6,966 nucleotides of DNA from Halomonas sp. (GCA_007135745.1 SLIH01000047.1:1-6966); one strand, 5' to 3'. Shown: positions 1-6,147, numbered from the stretch's first letter. Made by a program: numbers and translations. The notes: a model not told the origin generated them from the letters alone.

Positions 1-764
1 GCCTCTCCGATGGTTACGGCAACCAGAGGGATATCCTCCAGAGCGTCCCGTGCCTCGTCCAGGGTACGGCGGCCCGTGCGGTCTCGGTCGGCGGTAATAA
101 CGAGCGCCGCCGCGTGCCGGAGATGATCCGATGAGAATTCATGGCTCAGCGCCTCGCCAGCCTTGGTCAGCGCGTTGTTGAGGTCGGTGGAGAGGTTGTT
201 GGTGCGTTCCACGGACTCCAGCGCTTCCACAAGCTCGGCGCGATTGGTCGAAAACTCGGTCAGCTGCTCCACGTCGTCGTCGAACACAAACAGGGCAACT
301 TCCTGATGTGGCGACAATCCACGCACCAGTTCAGCCATCTCGGAGCGGACCAGCTCGATATCTTCTTCCCCGCGTGCGGAGTTGACGTGCAGCATGACAG
401 CCAGGGACTGGGTTGCGCGCAGGCCGGGAATGTCGGTGACAGGGCCGAAAGCCGGGAAGTTGGTATTGATCAGGTAGTCACCGCTCTCAAGGATTTCGAG
501 GTCATCGAACTCAAGCCCGCTCACCGGGAGTCCGGTGTCCTCGTCGGTTACCGTAAAGAAACCACCGACCACGGAAGGTTCGTGTGCTTCGGGGGCAACC
601 AGCTCATTGAGAACGAAGTTACGACTGCTGGTGTCAGTTTCTTCCTCGGAAGCATCAGTGGATGTGTCGTCACTGTCCGAGCCATCAGCACTGAGACAGC
701 CTGAAAGCATCAGGATACATGCGAAAAGAAGAGCAAAACTACGGAGGGGGCTTTCCCTGTACAT
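1..764 (-). CDS. VWA-like lipoprotein, C-terminus beyond the window
   Basis: A partial gene with at least 254 codons in the window and no stop before the left edge. Residues 1-23 are a lipoprotein signal: a basic N-terminus, a hydrophobic stretch and the lipobox LSGC with Cys23. The next residue is Leu, not Asp, which suggests sorting to the outer membrane. Residues about 24-50 are an acidic Ser/Thr/Asp/Glu-rich linker. Residues about 64-97 resemble the small beta domain (a 'TVTDEDTGLPVSGLEFDDLE' pattern) that precedes the VWA domain in VWFA-related proteins. From about residue 118 the fold pattern is VWA-like: a hydrophobic strand, an amphipathic helix, 'VALFVFDDDV', a 'STDLNNAL' segment and 'ALVITADRD'. 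The first metal-binding motif, normally DxSxS, reads HVNSA at 126-130, so metal binding may be lost. Two tandem ATGs exist at 767 and 764. GGAG lies 4 bases from the first and 7 from the second, so the second is preferred. The function is unknown; an envelope adhesion or scaffold role is an inference. Confidence 0.8.
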   Translation of the reverse strand, partial: MYRESPLRSFALLFACILMLSGCLSADGSDSDDTSTDASEEETDTSSRNFVLNELVAPEAHEPSVVGGFFTVTDEDTGLPVSGLEFDDLEILESGDYLINTNFPAFGPVTDIPGLRATQSLAVMLHVNSARGEEDIELVRSEMAELVRGLSPHQEVALFVFDDDVEQLTEFSTNRAELVEALESVERTNNLSTDLNNALTKAGEALSHEFSSDHLRHAAALVITADRDRTGRRTLDEARDALEDIPLVAVTIGE

Positions 765-799
765 CATGAATCTCCATCCCTGGACTCTTGTGTGGCGGC

Positions 800-828
800 A
801 TTAAATCAAAGTAAGGCGGCTGAGGCAA
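800..828 (-). promoter_or_regulatory. Candidate sigma70 promoter of the VWA-like lipoprotein
   Basis: On the minus strand TTGCCT (823-828, 4 of 6 matches to the -35 consensus) is separated by 17 bases from TTTAAT (800-805, 5 of 6 matches to the -10 consensus). Transcription would begin near 793, leaving a leader of about 25-30 bases that contains GGAG at 772-775. It lies between the upstream operon's terminator and the lipoprotein start, which supports independent transcription. The call rests on sequence match alone. Confidence 0.5.
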
Positions 829-858
829 ACTATTGCCCACGGGCTTGTGATCACGCAC

Positions 859-888
859 AAAAAAAGGGCTCCATTCAGGAGCCCTTTT
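859..888 (-). terminator. Intrinsic terminator of the proVWX-type operon
   Basis: A perfect 11-bp inverted repeat, AAAAGGGCTCC (862-872) and GGAGCCCTTTT (878-888), encloses the five-base loop ATTCA. On the minus strand the hairpin runs into a seven-base U tract (the A run at 859-865). It lies about 30 bases past the stop codon of the binding-protein gene. The stem is A/T rich at its base and G/C rich at its top, the classic Rho-independent layout. Confidence 0.92.
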
Positions 889-920
889 CGGAACGTCTCT
901 GCCACTGGGGCAGAAGTGGA

Positions 921-1961
921 TTATTCGGCGGCGGCGCGTGCAGCGTCCAGCCACTCATCCACGGTGTCGCGGTTTTCCTGGATCCACTGGGCAGCCAGCG
1001 GGCGCACTTCGCGATCGCGCAGGTCCGCTTCATCCATCTTGGCGTCTACTTCGCTGATCCATTCCAGTGGCAAGCGCACGTGGCGGAACAGTTCCGCCGC
1101 AGCGGGGTTGTCTTCCAGGAAGCTGTTGTTGGCTGCTACCTGAATGTCCGCTGAGACAAAGCCCATGTCGATGGGATCGGTGACCGCACCCTCAATGCCG
1201 GAGGCGCGCTCGTTTTCGTCTTCGACAATGCCCGGAGCGTTGATCCACATCACGTCTTCACCCGGCACCAGTTCCAGAATCCAGGCGCTGGGCCCCCAGG
1301 TCATATAGAGCGCCGGTTCGCCTGCCTGGATACGTGACAGTGCCTCGGAGAAGTTGGCGGAATAGCCGGCATCCACGTGATTGATGTAGTCCCCCAGCTC
1401 GAACTTTTCGATCATATCGTTGATCGCCTCGTGGCAACCCCAGCCGGGAGGGCAGCCATAGAGGTCGGCACGGCCGTCTCCATTGTGATCAAAGGCGTTG
1501 CGCACCTCTTCACGTTCCACGAAGTCGTTGATGCCGGTGATGTCGTATTCCTCGATGGCATCAACGTTCACCAGATAACCCTGAATACCACAGCCTTCGC
1601 AGAGCGGATCAAAGATGGTTGCGACGTCATTGAAGTTGTCCGGAAGCTGTGGATTGTGCAGCGGGAACCAGCCGTTGGGCCAGTAATCGATATCCCCTTC
1701 GGTCATGGCCAGGTAGGCAACCGGGTTAGACAGGGATGTCGGGTTCTGGACGTTGTAGCCAAGTTCTTCCAGCAGCTCGACGTAGACCCAGCTCACCGGA
1801 ATGGCTGAAGTCCAGGTAGCGACGGCGGGTTGAACACGCACGCCATCGCCGGGCTTGTCCGATGCCGAAGCTGCGGTGGTTCCCATGCCCAGCGCTATAA
1901 CTGCCGCCGCGAGCATGGCCTTGATTTTCGCCATGGTGACCGTTGTTTTTAGCCGTTTCAT
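921..1961 (-). CDS. proX: Glycine betaine/proline ABC transporter periplasmic binding protein (ProX-like)
   Basis: 346 aa, close to the length of E. coli ProX. The protein binds glycine betaine, proline betaine or similar compatible solutes in the periplasm and hands them to the permease. Residues 1-33 form a Sec signal peptide with a likely cut after ASA (Ala33). Landmarks shared with E. coli ProX are a PLH-type segment with Trp98 (NGWFPLH), the DHNGDGRADLYG loop (158-169), the GCPPGWGC segment with Cys170, Trp174 and Cys176, and Trp222 in MTWGPSAW. In the E. coli protein the corresponding three Trp residues form the aromatic box for the quaternary ammonium group and the two Cys form a disulfide. 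An extra CxxC at 121-124 (CEGC) is absent from the E. coli sequence as I recall it. GGAGG (1969-1973) seven bases before the ATG fixes the start over the internal Met10. It is the last gene of the operon, 44 bases after the permease gene and followed by a terminator. Confidence 0.93.
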   Translation of the reverse strand: MKRLKTTVTMAKIKAMLAAAVIALGMGTTAASASDKPGDGVRVQPAVATWTSAIPVSWVYVELLEELGYNVQNPTSLSNPVAYLAMTEGDIDYWPNGWFPLHNPQLPDNFNDVATIFDPLCEGCGIQGYLVNVDAIEEYDITGINDFVEREEVRNAFDHNGDGRADLYGCPPGWGCHEAINDMIEKFELGDYINHVDAGYSANFSEALSRIQAGEPALYMTWGPSAWILELVPGEDVMWINAPGIVEDENERASGIEGAVTDPIDMGFVSADIQVAANNSFLEDNPAAAELFRHVRLPLEWISEVDAKMDEADLRDREVRPLAAQWIQENRDTVDEWLDAARAAAE

Positions 1962-2005
1962 GGTTGTGCCTCCATTTCATTGTTGTGTTGGGATCTTCCA
2001 GTATC

Positions 2006-2908
2006 TCATTCCGATTTTTTCGCCCGGCTTGCCGGGCCCTTGTCACCCAGACCCTGGGTAATACGATCCAGCACCATTGCCAGAAGGACGATGCCGATGC
2101 CACCGACGAAGGCCTGGCCGATATTCAGCCTTTCAAGGCCTGCGTAGACTTCAAGGCCCAGGCCACCGGCGCCGATGATGGCGGCAATGACCACCATGGA
2201 CAGCGACAGCATGATGGTCTGGTTGAGGCCGGCCATAATGGTTGGCAGAGCCAGTGGCAGTTGTACCTTCCACAGGATCTGCCTTGGCGTCGACCCAAAG
2301 GCTGTAGCCGCTTCGATGAATTCTGTCTGCACCTGGCGGATGCCCAGGTTGGTCAGTCGGATCGTCGGCGGCATTGCGAAAATGATGGTTGCAATCAGCC
2401 CCGGCACATTGCCGATGCTGAAGAGCATAACGGCGGGCACCAGATAAACAAAGGGCGGGGTGGTCTGCATGATGTCCAGAACCGGGCGCATACCGGTATA
2501 GAACCAGTCCTTTCGGGAGCACAGGATGCCCAGCGGGACACCAATCAGCAGGCAGAACAGCACGGCCGTGGCCACCAGTGACAGGGTGATCATCAGCTCG
2601 TACCAGACGCCCATGAAGCCGACAAAGGCGAAAGCAATGACCGCGAAGAGGCCGACTTTCCAGGACGCAGCGCGCCAGCCGATGATGAAGAGGACCGCCA
2701 GGAAGATCAGTGGGGGCGTCGAAGTCAGCGCCCACTGAATGGCTTCCATGGTGCCGCGCACGGGCGGACTGATCCAGGTGCGGAAAAACTCCCGAAAGGT
2801 GGCAACAATCCAGTTCACGAACTCGGTTACCCACTCACGCACGGGAATATCGATAAGATCAAAAGGGTCGCTCAGAAAGCCCCCCAGAACCGGAACCAGA
2901 TCATTCAT
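2006..2908 (-). CDS. proW: Glycine betaine/proline ABC transporter permease (ProW-like)
   Basis: 300 aa, an inner-membrane channel subunit of a type I ABC importer. It presumably works as a homodimer with the ATPase encoded just upstream. Residues about 1-60 are an amphipathic N-terminal segment, much shorter than the roughly 100-residue periplasmic tail of E. coli ProW (354 aa). Hydrophobic segments follow at about 66-80, 84-100, 107-128, 153-180, 235-250 and 266-282. The cytoplasmic EAA loop that docks on the ATPase is clear at 199-222: it begins EAATAFGSTPRQ and ends LPLALP. The ProW-type IIGAGGLG motif is at 244-251. The C-terminus is short and basic (SRAKKSE). The start ATG overlaps the ATPase stop codon (ATGA, 2905-2908), with GGAGG ten bases upstream, so the two are translationally coupled. 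The 3' end of the gene carries a G/C-rich hairpin just before the binding-protein gene. Confidence 0.93.
   Translation of the reverse strand: MNDLVPVLGGFLSDPFDLIDIPVREWVTEFVNWIVATFREFFRTWISPPVRGTMEAIQWALTSTPPLIFLAVLFIIGWRAASWKVGLFAVIAFAFVGFMGVWYELMITLSLVATAVLFCLLIGVPLGILCSRKDWFYTGMRPVLDIMQTTPPFVYLVPAVMLFSIGNVPGLIATIIFAMPPTIRLTNLGIRQVQTEFIEAATAFGSTPRQILWKVQLPLALPTIMAGLNQTIMLSLSMVVIAAIIGAGGLGLEVYAGLERLNIGQAFVGGIGIVLLAMVLDRITQGLGDKGPASRAKKSE
2022..2037 (-). repeat. GC-rich hairpin at the permease/binding-protein junction
   Basis: GCCCGGC (2022-2028) and GCCGGGC (2031-2037) are perfect inverted copies around a two-base centre, which gives a six-bp stem with a four-base loop in RNA. It lies inside the last codons of the permease gene. 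In the minus-strand transcript it is followed by an A run (GAAAAAAT), not a U run, so it is not an intrinsic terminator for this operon. A role in mRNA stability or processing is only a possibility. Confidence 0.5.
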
Positions 2909-4161
2909 GCTGAAGCAGCCTCCTCGGTCAGAGCGTAGCCACGCTTCTCCAGAATGCCGTGTATCAGCTCGGGTTCATCGATGACGCCGGTGATTCGTTG
3001 CTCCGTGTCGCGCACGATCACCGGGAGCTGGGTAAAGGCACGGCCTCGCAGTACCTGTCTCAGGATGGTGTCTTCGTTGCATTGTACGGTGGTGTCCACA
3101 CGCCGCTCGGGTCCCGTCCGCTCTCTTGCCAGGGCTTCATCGAGGTCGGCGAGCGCTGCTTCTTCGCCGTTGACCACGAGCTTCTGCAGGCAGCCCTGAT
3201 TGTCAACGCCAAAGCGTATGTCCGGATACCCATGGCGAACGTAATAGCTCAGCCCGCCTTCCTCGCCTGCGGGCTCGAAGTGGGGCGCTTTGAACGGCAG
3301 AGCCACCGTGCTGGCAGTAATGACGCCAGTGGGGTCCGCGTGTTCGACGAAATTGGCCACATATTCGGTACGAGGGTTCACCAGGATCTCTTCCGGATTG
3401 CCAATCTGCACAATCTCGCCGCCATCCATGATGGCGATGTGATCACCGATGCGCATGGCTTCGTCCAGGTCATGGGTGATGAACAGGATGGTGCGTCCCA
3501 GTTCCTGCTGGATCTTGATCAGCTCGTTCTGCATCTGCACCTTGATCAGTGGGTCCAGGGCGGAGAAGGGTTCGTCCATCAGCAGCACCTTTCCCTCGGT
3601 GGCAACCGCACGGGCCAGCCCGACACGCTGCTGCATGCCGCCCGAAAGCTCAAAGGGGTAGTGATCTTCCCAGCCTTCCAGCCCCACCATGGCCAGAAAT
3701 TTTCGCCCGAGTTCTTCTCGCTCTTTTTTGTCGCGGCCCTGTATTTCCAGCCCGTAAACCACATTGGACAGCACCGTGCGGTGCGGGAACAGGGCGAAAT
3801 GCTGGAACACCATGCTCATTTCGTGAGTGCGGATGTGGCGCAACCCTTCGGCGTCCATGGCGGCAATGTCTTCCTCGCCACGCTCCGGGTGTTTCAGGAT
3901 GATTTTTCCCGCGGTAGGGTCAATGAGCCGGTTGATGCAGCGAATGAGAGTGGACTTGCCGCTCCCCGACAGGCCCATGATGACGAACACCTCGCCCGGC
4001 TCGAGTTCGAAGCTGGCGTTGTTGACGCCTACGACATGCCCGGTTTCGCGTTGGATTTCTTCTTTCTTTTTGCCCTGCTTGAGAAGTGGCAGGATGGACT
4101 CAGGATCCGGTCCGAATATCTTGGTAACGCCTTCCGCGCGAATCACTCCAAAGCACCCCAC
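2905..4161 (-). CDS. proV: Glycine betaine/proline ABC transporter ATPase with CBS-type C-terminus (ProV-like)
   Basis: 418 aa (E. coli ProV is 400). It hydrolyses ATP to drive solute uptake at the inner membrane's cytoplasmic face. Visible motifs are the family-specific N-terminus with TKIFGPDP (13-20), Walker A GLSGSGKST (63-71), the Q loop at Gln120, the signature LSGGMQQRVGLARA (172-185), Walker B VLLMDE with Glu197, the D loop SALD (200-203), and the H loop His230 followed by the typical DLDEAMRIGD. Residues about 280-410 are a regulatory extension. The second half (from about 355) looks like a CBS module, with 'FTQLPVIVRD' and 'ITGVIDEPELI'; the first half is too diverged to call firmly. 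CBS pairs sense ionic strength in related importers, so osmotic gating is plausible. The start is GTG at 4161, with only a weak AGG upstream; a second GTG at 4146 (Val6) would still leave the whole domain. It is the first gene of the operon. Confidence 0.94.
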   Translation of the reverse strand: MGCFGVIRAEGVTKIFGPDPESILPLLKQGKKKEEIQRETGHVVGVNNASFELEPGEVFVIMGLSGSGKSTLIRCINRLIDPTAGKIILKHPERGEEDIAAMDAEGLRHIRTHEMSMVFQHFALFPHRTVLSNVVYGLEIQGRDKKEREELGRKFLAMVGLEGWEDHYPFELSGGMQQRVGLARAVATEGKVLLMDEPFSALDPLIKVQMQNELIKIQQELGRTILFITHDLDEAMRIGDHIAIMDGGEIVQIGNPEEILVNPRTEYVANFVEHADPTGVITASTVALPFKAPHFEPAGEEGGLSYYVRHGYPDIRFGVDNQGCLQKLVVNGEEAALADLDEALARERTGPERRVDTTVQCNEDTILRQVLRGRAFTQLPVIVRDTEQRITGVIDEPELIHGILEKRGYALTEEAASA

Positions 4162-4204
4162 TCAGCCTGGTTAATGATTTGTAACGTACCAATGATGATA
4201 TCCG

Positions 4205-4233
4205 AAGCTAACGCCATTGGCAGGTCAGGTCAA
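4205..4233 (-). promoter_or_regulatory. Candidate promoter of the proVWX-type operon
   Basis: On the minus strand TTGACC (4228-4233, 5 of 6 matches to -35) is followed after 17 bases by TAGCTT (4205-4210, only 3 of 6 matches to -10). Transcription would begin near 4198, about 37 bases before the GTG start. The weak -10 would fit an activated or osmotically controlled promoter, but that is an inference. A short tandem repeat (AGGTCAGGTCA on the plus strand, 4222-4232) overlaps the -35 box. Confidence 0.35.
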
Positions 4234-4342
4234 ATCCCGCACCGGACTGACAACGTTTTCCGGAAGTGGTTGAATGGCTCCACAGCGGGGCATCCCATTC
4301 GGTTTTCGCCTCGATCAGACATATCCAAAAGGTTGCTTTGCT

Positions 4343-4347
4343 GGAGG
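4343..4347 (+). promoter_or_regulatory. Ribosome binding site that sets the start of the HEPN-like gene
   Basis: GGAGG lies ten bases before the ATG at 4358 and is followed by a purine-rich stretch. The reading frame stays open upstream to an ATG at 4274, but that codon has no recognisable ribosome binding site and the added residues look like translated spacer, so 4358 is the preferred start. Confidence 0.65.
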
Positions 4348-4357
4348 GAAGAAGATA

Positions 4358-5023
4358 ATGGAAGAAGGTTTCGCCGCCCTGAAAAACCGCCATCGCGAGA
4401 TTCGCGAATCCCTGCCGGGCTCCCTGGATCTTCGGGTACATCGCTCGCTGAGCTGGCTGCAGCGGGCTGAACTCTGTGAAGATGACGCCGACGGTCGTTT
4501 CGTCTTTCTCTGGATTGCTTTCAACGCCGCCTATGCCCAGGAAATGCGCACGGATGAACCCATGCCCGAGCAGCGGGTTTTACGCGGGTTTCTGGAAAAG
4601 CTGGTGTCACTCGATGAACAGAAAAAGCTCTCCGCGGTTGTCTGGACGGAGTTCCCGAAAGCCATTCGGCTGCTGCTGAACAATCAGTATGTATTCCAGC
4701 CCTACTGGGATTCCCAGAACGGTAAACGTCCCCGGGGCGAGTGGTCCGGACTCTTCGAACGGGCCAAGGTGGCCGCATCCCGTGCGCTGGGATCGGACGA
4801 TACGGCGCGGGTGCTCGGAGAGGTGTTCTCGCGGCTGTATACCCTCCGTAACCAGATGGTTCACGGGGGCTCTACCTGGAACAGCTCGGTGAATCGGGAT
4901 CAGGTACGTGATGGCGCCAATATCCTCGGCCAGGTTGTTCCGGTCATCATTGAAATTCTAATGACCCACCCGGAGGCGGATTGGGGTGAACCCTGTTATC
5001 CGGTGGTGGAGAGCAACGTATGA
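4358..5023 (+). CDS. HEPN-like protein with R-x4-H motif, function unknown
   Basis: 221 aa from the preferred ATG, soluble and mostly helical, with no signal peptide or membrane segment. Residues about 24-62 (RVHRSLSWLQRA, then an acidic turn, then RFVFLWIAFNAAYA) resemble the first helices of Apea-like HEPN domains. The C-terminal half carries LRNQMVHGG at 163-171, an R164-x4-H169 motif with the polar Asn next to the Arg. This is the form of the catalytic RX4-6H motif of HEPN ribonucleases. A charged, Trp-containing middle (residues 96-131) is not recognised. The stop codon overlaps the start of the next gene (ATGA, 5020-5023), so the two are probably made together. HEPN proteins include RNase toxins, defence effectors and non-toxic housekeeping members, and nothing here decides between them. 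No nucleotidyltransferase (MNT) antitoxin, the usual HEPN partner, is adjacent. No convincing promoter was found upstream. The fold call rests on motif recognition alone. Confidence 0.75.
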   Translation: MEEGFAALKNRHREIRESLPGSLDLRVHRSLSWLQRAELCEDDADGRFVFLWIAFNAAYAQEMRTDEPMPEQRVLRGFLEKLVSLDEQKKLSAVVWTEFPKAIRLLLNNQYVFQPYWDSQNGKRPRGEWSGLFERAKVAASRALGSDDTARVLGEVFSRLYTLRNQMVHGGSTWNSSVNRDQVRDGANILGQVVPVIIEILMTHPEADWGEPCYPVVESNV

Positions 5024-5415
5024 CGGCGTCTGATCGGCCCATTACCCCCAGTGGCCGCCACCGCGTGGCGGTTTACGGCACGCTGAAGCGGGGAGAGCGC
5101 AACCACCATCTGCTGCAGGGGGCCGAGTTCCTGGGGGTGGACCATCTCACTTCGATCACCCTCTACGACCTTGGCCCTTACCCCGGAGCACGCACGGAAG
5201 TCTCCGAAGGTGTTGACGTGGAGCTCTATGGTGTTTCCCCGTCCACGTTTGCCGCATTGGACGAGTTGGAGGACTTTAATCCACGTGCGCGACATGCGGG
5301 GAATTACGACCGCAGGGTCCTGTCCACGGCTCATGGCCCTGCGTGGGTCTACCTCTACAATCACTCGGTACGCGGTTGTCCCCGCATCCATGCCGGTGGC
5401 TGGTCTGCGGCCTGA
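5020..5415 (+). CDS. Gamma-glutamylcyclotransferase-fold protein (YtfP/AIG2-like)
   Basis: 131 aa, cytosolic. Family members fold as a small beta barrel; characterised ones cyclise gamma-glutamyl amines or peptides to 5-oxoproline, but the bacterial YtfP branch has no settled substrate. The glycine-loop signature VYGTLKRG is at 18-25. A YtfP-like run follows: 'LYDLGPYPGA' (48-57), 'VDVELYGV' (65-72), LDELEDF (80-86) and AWVYLYN (108-114), ending in GGW at 126-128. Glu84 in LDELE is the best candidate for the catalytic glutamate by analogy with GGACT. The glycine-rich stretch usually preceding the YxR motif is replaced here by RARHAGNYDRR (89-99). GGAG (5008-5011) sits eight bases before the ATG, which overlaps the stop of the HEPN-like gene. 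The coupling suggests a functional link, though whether enzymatic or regulatory is unknown. The next gene is convergent, only 25 bases away. Confidence 0.85.
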   Translation: MTASDRPITPSGRHRVAVYGTLKRGERNHHLLQGAEFLGVDHLTSITLYDLGPYPGARTEVSEGVDVELYGVSPSTFAALDELEDFNPRARHAGNYDRRVLSTAHGPAWVYLYNHSVRGCPRIHAGGWSAA

Positions 5416-5440
5416 AGTGCATTCACCATACCGAACCGTA

Positions 5441-5456
5441 TCAGATCAACATCTGA
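5441..5456. repeat. Small inverted repeat at a convergent gene junction
   Basis: TCAGAT and ATCTGA are perfect 6-bp inverted copies around CAAC. The repeat overlaps the stop codon of the uracil-DNA-glycosylase-like gene and lies about 25 bases past the stop of the GGCT-fold gene. Neither strand shows a U run after it, so it is at best a weak, atypical terminator or a 3'-end stability hairpin for the two converging transcripts. Confidence 0.3.
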
Positions 5457-6052
5457 ATTCGCTCCCGTAATACCGGTAAGAGCTCCTGTTCGAACCAGGG
5501 ATTGCGCCGCAACCAACCATTATTACGCCAGGACGGATGAGGCAGGGGCATAATGGCTGGTTTCCGCTCCTCCGCCAGAATGCTTTGCCAGTTTGCAACC
5601 GTATCCGTGAGTGTGCGCGCCCTGTGTTCCTGTGGCAGATGGTAGCGCTGGGAATACTGGCCGATGACCAGGATCAGTTCCAGCGAATCCAGTTCCTGGA
5701 AAATGCGATCATGCCAGATTTCACGACACTCACGCCGGGGCGGCCGATCGCCCCCTTTGGCGTCGTAGCCAGGGAAGCAGAAACCCATGGGAACAATGGC
5801 AAAGCGTGATGGGTTGTAGAACGTTTTTTCGGTGACCCCCAGCCACTGGCGCAGTCGCTCCCCGGAGGGATCATCGAAAGGGCGTCCCTTCTGGTGCGCC
5901 TGGTTGCCGGGAGCCTGACCGGCCACGCAGATAGACGCTTTGCGGTCCCCAAGCTGGAGTATCGGCTTCGGCTCCTGGGGCAGGCGCTGCCCATAGCGTG
6001 GGCAGTCCCGGCAAATCCGGCAATGCTGGATTTCATCGGCAAGCGCGAGCAT
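5441..6052 (-). CDS. Uracil-DNA glycosylase superfamily protein, likely Fe-S (family 4-like)
   Basis: 203 aa from ATG 6052. Superfamily enzymes remove uracil or other deaminated bases from DNA, starting base-excision repair. Four Cys fit the C-x2-C ... C-x14-17-C iron-sulfur pattern of family 4: Cys11, Cys14, Cys92 and Cys109 (16 residues apart); Cys17 is an extra. Motif 1 is GQAPG (45-49) followed by RPFDDPSGERLRQWLG (57-72). Motif 2 is LPHPSWRNN (170-178). PMGFCFPG (88-95) and PPRREC (104-109) match a proteobacterial branch I recall as carrying GQAPG instead of the GEAPG of classical family 4. Because that Glu/Gln position lies in the active site, the true base specificity is uncertain. A GTG at 6067 would add five residues but lacks a ribosome binding site; GAGGG (6061-6065) is eight bases before ATG 6052, so the ATG is preferred. 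It is a single gene, convergent with the HEPN/GGCT pair and divergent from the sensor gene. Confidence 0.88.
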   Translation of the reverse strand: MLALADEIQHCRICRDCPRYGQRLPQEPKPILQLGDRKASICVAGQAPGNQAHQKGRPFDDPSGERLRQWLGVTEKTFYNPSRFAIVPMGFCFPGYDAKGGDRPPRRECREIWHDRIFQELDSLELILVIGQYSQRYHLPQEHRARTLTDTVANWQSILAEERKPAIMPLPHPSWRNNGWLRRNPWFEQELLPVLRERIQMLI

Positions 6053-6094
6053 GGGCTTCACCCTCACTGTCTGATCGATCGTTTACCGTTGTTC

Positions 6095-6124
6095 ACAATA
6101 TCCTGCCTTCCGGTAAAGGCTCAA
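6095..6124 (-). promoter_or_regulatory. Candidate promoter of the uracil-DNA-glycosylase-like gene
   Basis: On the minus strand TTGAGC (6119-6124, 4 of 6 matches) and TATTGT (6095-6100, 4 of 6 matches) are 18 bases apart. Transcription would begin near 6088, upstream of both possible start codons, with a leader of about 36 bases to the preferred ATG. No LexA box (CTG-N10-CAG) is seen in this gap, so there is no sign of SOS control. Confidence 0.35.
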
Positions 6125-6147
6125 TGCGCGGTTCTGGTCTAGACTTT

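Noticed and set aside
141..704. A 187-codon open frame on the plus strand
   Set aside because: It is the in-register antisense shadow of the VWA-like lipoprotein gene, which has a signal peptide, lipobox, ribosome binding site and promoter.
847..854. GTGATCAC palindrome, considered as a CRP-like site
   Set aside because: It lacks the TGTGA-N6-TCACA spacing. An 8-base palindrome alone between terminator and promoter is not evidence of an operator.
1377..1808. A 143-codon open frame on the plus strand
   Set aside because: It is the antisense shadow of the ProX-like gene in codon register, with no recognisable domain and no ribosome binding site seen.
4274..4357. Upstream 28-codon extension of the HEPN-like protein
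   Set aside because: No ribosome binding site precedes the ATG at 4274. The GGAGG at 4343-4347 points to the ATG at 4358, where the helical, charged N-terminus begins.
2959..4470. A 503-codon open frame on the plus strand, the longest in the window
   Set aside because: It lies in exact codon register antisense to the ATPase gene. Stops in that register need TTA, CTA or TCA codons on the coding strand, which are rare in this G+C-rich gene. The translation shows no domain, while the opposite strand carries all the ABC ATPase motifs.
4358..5415. Calling the HEPN/GGCT pair a toxin-antitoxin or defence system
   Set aside because: There is no MNT-type antitoxin, mobile-element signature, other defence gene or obvious base-composition shift around it. 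The motif and gene overlap support only a hypothesis, so it is listed as a finding and not as an annotation.
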